Assembly (NCBI GenBank): GCA_964636885.1
Contig: CAZWVA010000074.1
Span: 1 to 11,922, forward strand
Length of the DNA stretch: 11,922 nt
Source: CAZWVA01 sp964636885
GTDB lineage: Bacteria; Desulfobacterota_D; UBA1144; Nemesobacterales; CSP1-2
Reading direction: 5' to 3'
Each line of letters starts with the position of its first letter. Positions within the stretch are counted from its first letter, which is position 1. Of the stretch, positions 1 to 6,293 are shown in pieces. The notes under the pieces are model-generated. The model was not told the origin of the DNA and did not search any database. It saw only the letters and a program-made list of their open reading frames with translations. Both the position numbers and the translations under genes were made by a program.

Positions 1-1
1 C

Positions 2-685
2 GGTGAGGTTGGGATCTACTCCGAGGAATACAAGCTTCCCGAGGAGACCAAAGAAACCGAACTGCTCTCACTCATCGGGAGGCTAAATGAGGACGAAAAG
101 ATCCACGGGATACTCGTCCAGCTCCCCCTGCCCAAGCATATAAACGAGGGGAGGGTTCTTAGGGCCGTCTCTCCCCTAAAGGATATAGATGGGTTTCATC
201 CTGAAAACGTTGGGTTTCTGGTTGAGGGGAACCCCAGGTTTATCCCCTGTACACCGCACGGGATAATAAGGCTCTTAGATTACTATGGGATCGGAATAGA
301 GGGAAAAGAGGCCGTCGTAGTGGGAAGGAGCAACATAGTGGGGAAACCCGTATCCCTTCTCCTCTTACACCGTCATGCAACGGTTACCATTTGTCACTCA
401 CGGACAAGGCCGCTTGAGGAGGTGACACGGAGGGCCGATATCCTGGTAGCTGCTATAGGGCGGGCGAGGCTAATTACGCGCGATATGGTAAAGGACGGTG
501 TGGTCGTGATAGATGTCGGCATAAACCGCCTTCCAGACGGAAGGCTCGTGGGAGATGTGGATTTTGAGGGTGTTAGGGAGAGGGCTTCCTACATTACCCC
601 GGTTCCCGGCGGGGTTGGCCCTATGACTATAGCGATGCTCCTCTGGAATACATTGTCATCTGCAAGAAACTCTAAGGGATTATAA
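2..685 (+). CDS. folD: FolD, bifunctional methylenetetrahydrofolate dehydrogenase / methenyltetrahydrofolate cyclohydrolase (5' end missing)
   Basis: This is the C-terminal 227 residues of a cytosolic FolD; the family usually has about 285, so roughly 55-60 residues lie before the window. FolD interconverts 5,10-methylene-, 5,10-methenyl- and 10-formyl-tetrahydrofolate using NADP. The frame is open from base 2. Family signatures appear in order: HGILVQLPLP, KDIDGFHPENVG, the PCTPHGI segment, the nucleotide-binding GRSNIVGKP, and the C-terminal PGGVGPMT before a TAA stop. The catalytic Tyr/Lys of the N-terminal domain should lie just upstream of GEVGIYSEEY and so is not visible. A GTG at 320 is an internal valine codon, not a start. 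The gene ends 11 bases from the end of the convergent FAH-family gene. Identification is very secure; only the start is unknown. Confidence 0.96.
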   Translation, partial: GEVGIYSEEYKLPEETKETELLSLIGRLNEDEKIHGILVQLPLPKHINEGRVLRAVSPLKDIDGFHPENVGFLVEGNPRFIPCTPHGIIRLLDYYGIGIEGKEAVVVGRSNIVGKPVSLLLLHRHATVTICHSRTRPLEEVTRRADILVAAIGRARLITRDMVKDGVVVIDVGINRLPDGRLVGDVDFEGVRERASYITPVPGGVGPMTIAMLLWNTLSSARNSKGL

Positions 686-696
686 GCCCGTTTTTT

Positions 697-1455
697 TTAC
701 TCCACGTAGTTTCTTAGAATGCCTATTCCCTCGATCTCCACCTCGACCCTGTCTCCGCTATTCATGGGACCTATTCCTGCAGGGGTCCCGGTAGCTATTA
801 TGTCTCCGGGCAGTAGGGTCATAACGTGTGAGATAAAGCTTATGAGCCTTGGGACGTCGAATATGAGATTAGAGGTTCGGGAGTGCTGTTTCCTCTCCCC
901 GTTTAGAAGGGTTGAGATCTCAAGGTCACTCGGATCTATCTCCGTCTCTATTACTGGGCCTATCGGAGCGAACGTATCAAACCCCTTTGCCCTCGTATAC
1001 TGGACGTCCTTTGCCTGAAGATCACGCGCCGTAACATCGTTTATGCAGGTGTACCCAAAGACGTAGTTAAGAGCCTCTCTTTCCCTTACCCATTTTGCCC
1101 TCTTCCCGATCACAACGGCAAGCTCCCCCTCATAGTCAACTCGGGAGGACATGTGCCTCGGGTATATGATCCTTTCCTCATGCCCTATAATGGATGTGCT
1201 CGGTTTCATAAAAAGCATGGGTTCTTCAGGAGGTGCCTTTCTCATCTCCTCAGCGTGGTCCCTGTAATTCAGTCCTACCGCCACTATCTTGGTTGGGAAG
1301 CAGGGGGGAAGAAGCCTTAATTCACTTAGAGGGTATTCGGTTTTTGTTATCCTGTATTCTCCAAAGATATCCCCTTCGATCTCAAGAACCCTGTTCTCTT
1401 GAATGAGACCGAATCCGGTACCTCCGTCTTTACCCTTAAACCTAATGAACCTCAT
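697..1455 (-). CDS. Fumarylacetoacetate hydrolase (FAH) family protein
   Basis: A 252-residue cytosolic enzyme of the FAH superfamily, whose members use a divalent metal for C-C hydrolysis, decarboxylation or isomerisation of 2-oxo acids (for example acylpyruvases and hydroxyhepta-diene-dioate isomerases). A short N-terminal domain (about 1-50) precedes the core. Core signatures are VGLNYRDHAEE (60-70), VDYEGELAVVIGK (106-118), INDVTARDLQ (138-147), KGFDTFAPIGP (157-167) and GDIIATGTPAGIGP (217-230). Likely metal ligands are E109, E111 and D140, by family comparison. Its ATG directly follows the TAG of the upstream crotonase (TAGATG), so translation is probably coupled. The exact substrate cannot be read from sequence; the crotonase neighbour suggests organic-acid or aromatic catabolism. 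Family is secure, reaction is not. Confidence 0.93.
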   Translation of the reverse strand: MRFIRFKGKDGGTGFGLIQENRVLEIEGDIFGEYRITKTEYPLSELRLLPPCFPTKIVAVGLNYRDHAEEMRKAPPEEPMLFMKPSTSIIGHEERIIYPRHMSSRVDYEGELAVVIGKRAKWVREREALNYVFGYTCINDVTARDLQAKDVQYTRAKGFDTFAPIGPVIETEIDPSDLEISTLLNGERKQHSRTSNLIFDVPRLISFISHVMTLLPGDIIATGTPAGIGPMNSGDRVEVEIEGIGILRNYVE

Positions 1456-2238
1456 CTACTTGCCGTTAAAAGAGGGCTCTCTTTTTTGGAGAAAGGCGCT
1501 CATGCCCTCTCTTCTATCCTCTGAGTCAAAACAGAGTGATACGAGGGTCTTTTCCAGGAGAAGGGCCTTCTGGAGATCCATCTCTGAGCCCGCATTTATC
1601 GCGGTCTTTGCCATTCTTACCGCCCTCGGGCTCCTCTTCGATATTGTGATGGCAAGGCTCCTTGCCTCCTCCATCAACCTGTCGTGTGGTACTACCCTCT
1701 CTACGAGACCTATCCTCAGGGCCTCCTCAGCGTCAATCATCTCTCCCGTAAAGACGAGCTCCTTGGTCTTTCCGAGCCCCAGCACCCTCGTTACCCTCTG
1801 TGTTCCTCCCCATCCGGGGAATATGCCGAGCTTAACCTCGGGGAATCCAAGCTTTGCCCTATTGGAAGCGATTCTAATATCGCATGAGAGGGCTAGCTCG
1901 CATCCACCACCAAGGGCGTATCCGTTTATCGCAGCGATGGAGGGGCTTGGGTCGTTTTCTATGAGTCCGTATACCCTGTGTGCAAGATCCACGTACTCCT
2001 GGAACTCGCTTTCTTTCATCTCGTTCATCTCAGATATGTCTGCACCTGCTACAAAGGCCTTGTCTCCGGCCCCAGTGATGATCAGTGCCCTCAGCCCCTC
2101 CTTTGGAAGCACGTCTTCGAGAAACCCCTTGAGTTCGCGAAGCGTTTGCCAGTTAAGGGCGTTTAGAACCTTAGGACGGTTTATCGTAAGAACCCCTATG
2201 TCCTTTTCTCTCTCATAAACGATGAATTGAAATTCCAT
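1456..2238 (-). CDS. Enoyl-CoA hydratase/isomerase (crotonase family)
   Basis: A 260-residue crotonase-fold enzyme, full length for the family. It should hydrate 2-enoyl-CoA to 3-hydroxyacyl-CoA in fatty-acid or related acyl-CoA breakdown in the cytosol. The N-terminal strand carries INRPKVLNALN (19-29). The oxyanion-hole segment is AFVAGADISE (61-70). Both catalytic glutamates of true hydratases appear to be kept: E114 in GGGCELALSCD and E134 in FPEVKLGIFPGWGGTQR. The C-terminal helical part runs to the stop. The ATG at 2238 is preceded by GGAGGT (2244-2249) five bases away, which fixes the start. It is the first gene of a two-gene operon with the FAH-family gene. Whether it acts on short linear or other acyl-CoAs is unknown. 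Confidence 0.95.
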   Translation of the reverse strand: MEFQFIVYEREKDIGVLTINRPKVLNALNWQTLRELKGFLEDVLPKEGLRALIITGAGDKAFVAGADISEMNEMKESEFQEYVDLAHRVYGLIENDPSPSIAAINGYALGGGCELALSCDIRIASNRAKLGFPEVKLGIFPGWGGTQRVTRVLGLGKTKELVFTGEMIDAEEALRIGLVERVVPHDRLMEEARSLAITISKRSPRAVRMAKTAINAGSEMDLQKALLLEKTLVSLCFDSEDRREGMSAFLQKREPSFNGK

Positions 2239-2258
2239 CTGAGACCTCCATACATTAC

Positions 2259-2287
2259 AATAATCCAGCCTAAAACGGCGTTGTCAA
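2259..2287 (-). promoter_or_regulatory. Candidate sigma-70 promoter for the crotonase-FAH operon
   Basis: Read on the minus strand, an exact TTGACA (2282-2287) is followed after 17 bases by ATTATT (2259-2264). A TGG just before the -10 resembles an extended -10. A 16-base register gives GATTAT instead. The -10 is poor but the -35 is perfect, and the site sits about 20 bases upstream of the operon's ATG. A 10-base palindrome (2286-2295) overlaps the -35. Confidence 0.4.
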
Positions 2288-2385
2288 ACCGGTTTTTCAA
2301 AATGGGAAGAGAATGGTTTTAAAAGCGATAGAATGTGGCTAAGGGTGTTTGATTATCTTTTACTCAAATTAAGGATACGGTTGGC

Positions 2386-4575
2386 ATGATTAAACTCAGG
2401 GTGATTCCGGGATCATTACTGTTACTCGCCCTTCTACTGCGCCTCACATTCGTTCTTGGGTTGCAGGAATCGCCACTCTACTGGGATGAGCCCTATTACA
2501 ACGCATCCGCAAATAGGTATCGGGATGCCTGGAAGTCCGTTTTTAATCCTGAACCTACTATTCCCCTGTTACACAAGACGTTTAAGGGTAGCCTCCAGAA
2601 GGGGGAGTCTTATTCTATGGCCGTTGGGATGATATACGCCGTGTTTGGTCCGAGGCCAAGAGTGGTCTTCCTCTTTCAGGCGGTTCTTGACACCCTCACC
2701 TGTCTATTCATCTACGGCCTTTCGAGGCGGCTGGGTGGGCCCTGGGTCGGACTGATTGCTTTGGCCCTTGCAACCGTATACGAGCCATTCATCTTCTCTT
2801 CGGCAAGGCTTCAGACGGAGACATTTGCAACCTTCCTCTACATTGGGGGACTTTGGTTCGCTTTTGCCTCCCCCTCAAGGCGACGTGGGATGTTTGGTTT
2901 CATAGGTGGATTCCTGATAGCCCTTTCGTCACTGGCCAAGCCCGCACTCCAATTCCTCTTTCCACTGCTTGTCCCTGCTATGGCACTATCCGGTTTTAGT
3001 GGGTCTTGGCGCCTGTCGGCTAGATTGACCCTGGCTTTTGTAGCCGGTTTTTTTCTCTTAATCGGACCTAGGCTCGTGCTTACAAAGGCCGTTTCTGGAA
3101 AGGCATCGTGGGCCGGTACTCTGGAGCCAAGCGTTGAGCTTTACGCTGGTGCCGTGATTGAAAACCTGGGATGGAAGACGGACCGACTCAGCTTCGCCTA
3201 TCCACCCCGCGACGAGTTGCTTGGTGTGTTGGGGGGCGATATAACACGTAGACCCACCTTTTCCGACTACAAACGGGCCACGTTACTTACCTGGTTGAAT
3301 CACCCGATAGGAAGCGCCGGGGTCGCGCTCCATAAGCTATACGTGGCGTGGGTGCAACCCTATAACGACTCTCACCACAGGTTTCTCATGGGTCTTTCGG
3401 CTCAACGCTCCTGGCACCAGATCCTGCTTACACTGGGCGTGATAGGCATGGCCTTGGCGCTACCCTACGGATGTCCGAGAAGGGTCTCTATACCCATGAT
3501 CATCGCTTGTCTCTATCTTTGGATGGTATACCTGGTGGTAAAGATAGAGGTGCGCTATGCGTTCCCTGTGATGCCTCTTATGGTCTGTTTTGCGGCACTT
3601 GCGATCACTGTACTTTGGGCCGGATTGAAAAGGGGCTGGTGCTCTAGGGAGAGGCGCGGTTTAATAACGCTCGTGATGACCTTGGTTGTGTGTATGGCCT
3701 TGGTTCGTTTGCTATCGCTTCCTCGCCTGCTTTCCCTTATGCCGCTTCTCGATCCCAAGGGCGCATACGGCCTTAGAACGGGGACCATAGTGTTTCTCAT
3801 CGTATTGGTCTTCGTTTCTGTGGTTTGGGTTCTCTGCGGGGTGTTAAGCACTCGAAGGGCGATGGCCGCAATGGGTGTACCACTTGTACTTACGGTTTTG
3901 GTGTTTTTGGGCGGTCGGCCCCATTACCACGTTTGGCGTGAGTGGTGGTGCCCCTTATCCGTTGGTCGTGGGGTTATTCGCCAGGAATTCGTTCTTCCAA
4001 AGGGGCTGGGTTCGCCGAACAGGGCGGAGTTGAAACTGGACCTCCTACCCGGTCAAACCGGCGATTACGATCTGGTCGTTCGTGTGAACGGTAGGGAGAT
4101 GAGGAGGTACTATGGGGGACCGAGGGGAAAGGATGCGGATCTCCCGAAGGAGGACTACTATAAGATCCTCTATGAACTCTGGCATTTCTATGAGGAACCG
4201 GTGCACGCATGGTACACGATACCCCTTTCCCCTGAGATCGTGTCCTCCGGTAATCGTCTCGAGGTCGAGGTTTGGGTAGAGGGGAAAACCGGTTCTGTTA
4301 CGGTTTTTGGGGATTATCCGGCACCTAAAAACTCATACGACGGCCCGTCGCCCTTTTCTCCCGAGCTCCTGGCCGATACGTCCATATACAGATACCTCGG
4401 TACTGGGGATTTTCGGATGAGAAGGCGGATTAAGCCGGGTGGTTCGTCTCGGAGCGCCTTCTATACGGGTGGAGATTGGTCTTATGAGGATCTCTGTTTA
4501 GAACCGGGAAGGCGGTATGGCAGGTATAGGATCTTCCTCGTGCTTACACATGGGGACAGGCTTACGGTCTTTTAA
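2386..4575 (+). CDS. GT-C fold membrane glycosyltransferase (PMT_2/ArnT-like) with C-terminal soluble domain
   Basis: A 729-residue polytopic inner-membrane protein resembling family 39-type (PMT/ArnT-like) transferases, which move sugars from a polyprenyl-phosphate donor to lipids, glycans or proteins on the outer face of the membrane. Helix 1 (about 8-26) is followed by the first external loop with YWDEPYY; the D34-E35 pair matches the acidic motif of GT-C enzymes. Many hydrophobic helices follow to about residue 510 (clearly around 98-112, 118-135, 146-162, 170-200, 214-232, 345-362, 368-386, 392-412, 425-442, 466-488, 497-509). KIEVRYAFPVMPLM (386-399) resembles the family's conserved (E/H)RY..P..P segment. 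Residues about 515-729 are soluble, probably an external beta-rich domain. An AAGGA lies 10 bases before the ATG. It stands alone between a divergent operon and convergent truA. Acceptor and donor are unknown. Confidence 0.8.
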   Translation: MIKLRVIPGSLLLLALLLRLTFVLGLQESPLYWDEPYYNASANRYRDAWKSVFNPEPTIPLLHKTFKGSLQKGESYSMAVGMIYAVFGPRPRVVFLFQAVLDTLTCLFIYGLSRRLGGPWVGLIALALATVYEPFIFSSARLQTETFATFLYIGGLWFAFASPSRRRGMFGFIGGFLIALSSLAKPALQFLFPLLVPAMALSGFSGSWRLSARLTLAFVAGFFLLIGPRLVLTKAVSGKASWAGTLEPSVELYAGAVIENLGWKTDRLSFAYPPRDELLGVLGGDITRRPTFSDYKRATLLTWLNHPIGSAGVALHKLYVAWVQPYNDSHHRFLMGLSAQRSWHQILLTLGVIGMALALPYGCPRRVSIPMIIACLYLWMVYLVVKIEVRYAFPVMPLMVCFAALAITVLWAGLKRGWCSRERRGLITLVMTLVVCMALVRLLSLPRLLSLMPLLDPKGAYGLRTGTIVFLIVLVFVSVVWVLCGVLSTRRAMAAMGVPLVLTVLVFLGGRPHYHVWREWWCPLSVGRGVIRQEFVLPKGLGSPNRAELKLDLLPGQTGDYDLVVRVNGREMRRYYGGPRGKDADLPKEDYYKILYELWHFYEEPVHAWYTIPLSPEIVSSGNRLEVEVWVEGKTGSVTVFGDYPAPKNSYDGPSPFSPELLADTSIYRYLGTGDFRMRRRIKPGGSSRSAFYTGGDWSYEDLCLEPGRRYGRYRIFLVLTHGDRLTVF

Positions 4576-4583
4576 TCCGGGAC

Positions 4584-5321
4584 CTAGTATTTCACCTCCT
4601 TAAGAAAGAGTCCCCATGGCGGGGCAGAGCGTACGAAGTGCGTCTTTTCTCCGGATTCCAGGACCCTTCCAAATTCCTCGACCGAGATCTTCCCCTTTCC
4701 CACATGAACGAGCGTTCCAACGATTAGACGAACCATTCCCTTGAGAAACCCCGTGGCCTCTATCTCAAACTCGACTGTATCATCGGCTTTTTCCTCCAGG
4801 CTCGCTCTTAAGACCCTCCGTACAGTGGTCTTTACATTGGTTTTGGAGAGAGAAAACGCCCTAAAGTCATGCTCACCCAGGAGTAGTCGGGTGGCCTCTT
4901 TCATGTTGGATACGTTCAGGTGGTCGGGGATGAACCAGGTCCTCTGTCTTTCGAGCGCCGAGGGGAAGGGGCGATTTAGGATCCTGTATATATAGGACTT
5001 GCTTTTGGCATGGAACTGTGCGTGAAAATCCGTATCGACCTCCTCTACCCCTTTTATCACTATGTCCTTGGGAAGAATGGAATTCAGGGCCTTCTGGAAC
5101 TGGACGGGTGTCATCTTACTCCGGGTCTTAAAGTTGGCCACCTGTGCCAGGGCGTGAACCCCCGAGTCCGTCCTTCCCGAACCCATGGCGTTTATCTTCT
5201 CTTTCGTTATCCTCTCTATGGCCTTTTCCAGGACCTCTTGTATGGTTGGTCCTATCGGTTGCCTCTGCCAACCCAGGTAGTTTGTGCCGTCGTATTCGAT
5301 AACGAGTTTTATATTTCGCAT
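4584..5321 (-). CDS. truA: TruA, tRNA pseudouridine(38-40) synthase
   Basis: TruA isomerises uridines 38-40 in the anticodon stem-loop of many tRNAs; it is cytosolic and usually about 245-270 residues. With the start chosen here it has 245. Visible signatures are IKLVIEYDGTNYLGWQ near the N terminus, the catalytic GSGRTDSGVHA loop (catalytic Asp at residue 52), KSKSYIYRI, HDFRAFS, and the C-terminal FLKGMVRLIVGTLVHVGKG. The frame stays open upstream to a TTG at 5342 and a GTG at 5333. The ATG at 5321 is preferred because GAAGG (5327-5331) sits five bases before it and the protein then begins directly at the family core. It follows oppB by 42 bases and probably ends the operon; it is convergent with the glycosyltransferase, 8 bases away. 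Confidence 0.96.
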   Translation of the reverse strand: MRNIKLVIEYDGTNYLGWQRQPIGPTIQEVLEKAIERITKEKINAMGSGRTDSGVHALAQVANFKTRSKMTPVQFQKALNSILPKDIVIKGVEEVDTDFHAQFHAKSKSYIYRILNRPFPSALERQRTWFIPDHLNVSNMKEATRLLLGEHDFRAFSLSKTNVKTTVRRVLRASLEEKADDTVEFEIEATGFLKGMVRLIVGTLVHVGKGKISVEEFGRVLESGEKTHFVRSAPPWGLFLKEVKY

Positions 5322-5363
5322 CTTTGCCTTCACAATATACAATCGGCTACGGGTAGCCCCATC

Positions 5364-6293
5364 TTAGGTTTTACTCCTCTCGAACTTTATCCTGGGATCG
5401 AGTAACAGATAGCATATATCTACCATAAGGTTGGCAAGCACTAGTATCACCGTATATACAATAGTGATCCCCATAACGAGTGGGTAGTCTCTGTTTGATA
5501 CCGCAATCACGAAAAACCTTCCGATCCCTGGTATTGCGAATATGTGCTCCACTACGAAGGATCCGGTAACTAGATAAGCCGTGATAGGACCCAGCACCGT
5601 AACAACGGGGATAAGGGCGTTTCTAAGAACGTGTTTTACCACGACCCTGTTCTCGCTAAGCCCCTTTGCCTTGGCAGTCTTTACAAAAGGGGCCTGAGAG
5701 GTTTCAAGCATACTCGCCCTTATAAGACGGGCGAGGTACGCCGTGGGCCCGGCCGCAAGGGTAAGCGCCGGGAGCACAAGGTGTTCCGGCCTTCCCCAGA
5801 GTGCGGCGGGAAACCAGCCGAGCTTTACGGAAAATAGGTATATGAGCGCTGCACCTACCACGAAACTCGGAACGGACACAAGGGCGGTAGCGAGTGAGAA
5901 TGAGAGGAAATCGAAAAGTCCCCTTGACCTTGTTGACGATATTATCCCTGCTGCGGCTCCAACCACGATTGAGATCAAAAGGGCGACCGCTCCTAGTCCG
6001 AGGGAGACGGGGAGGGTTTCTTTTATTACCTCGTTTACCGTTCTATCTATGTATTTGTATGAGGGGCCGAGGTCTCCGTGTGCCAGGTTATTCAGATAGA
6101 TCGCATACTGTTTCCATAGCGGTTCGTTTAGCCTGTATTTCTCTTCTATGTTCCTGCGGATCTGGAGTGGGAGCCTCTTTTCCGTGTCGAATGGGCCGCC
6201 GGGAAGGGTTCTTAGGAGAAAAAAGGTGAATGTGGCTACGACCAATACAACCGAGGTTCCAGTAAGGACACGACCCAGAATGAATTTGAGCAT
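5364..6293 (-). CDS. ABC transporter permease of the dipeptide/oligopeptide (DppB/OppB) type
   Basis: A 309-residue inner-membrane permease with the usual OppB/DppB length and layout. The first helix (about 9-28) ends in the family's LRTLPGGPF segment. A periplasmic region follows (about 35-90, including LNNLAHGDLGPSYKY). The BPD_transp_1 core has about five more helices. The cytoplasmic EAA loop that docks to the ATPase is FVKTAKAKGLSENRVVVKHV (203-222). VEHIFAIPGIGRF and NRDYPLVMG near the C terminus are typical of OppB. Its ATG directly follows the TGA of the protease gene (TGAATG) with no clear ribosome site of its own, so translational coupling is likely. Oddly, no OppC, OppD/F or substrate-binding gene lies beside it here; partners would have to be encoded elsewhere. 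Peptide or nickel transport cannot be told apart. Confidence 0.93.
   Translation of the reverse strand: MLKFILGRVLTGTSVVLVVATFTFFLLRTLPGGPFDTEKRLPLQIRRNIEEKYRLNEPLWKQYAIYLNNLAHGDLGPSYKYIDRTVNEVIKETLPVSLGLGAVALLISIVVGAAAGIISSTRSRGLFDFLSFSLATALVSVPSFVVGAALIYLFSVKLGWFPAALWGRPEHLVLPALTLAAGPTAYLARLIRASMLETSQAPFVKTAKAKGLSENRVVVKHVLRNALIPVVTVLGPITAYLVTGSFVVEHIFAIPGIGRFFVIAVSNRDYPLVMGITIVYTVILVLANLMVDICYLLLDPRIKFERSKT

Noticed and set aside
676..698. Possible intrinsic terminator after folD (run of eight T)
   Set aside because: Only a three-base GGG/CCC stem precedes the T run, too weak to support a terminator call.
1403..2218. 271-codon + strand frame opposite the crotonase and FAH genes
   Set aside because: It is antisense to genes with clear catalytic motifs, is low-complexity Ser/Pro-rich, and has no ribosome site or recognisable domain.
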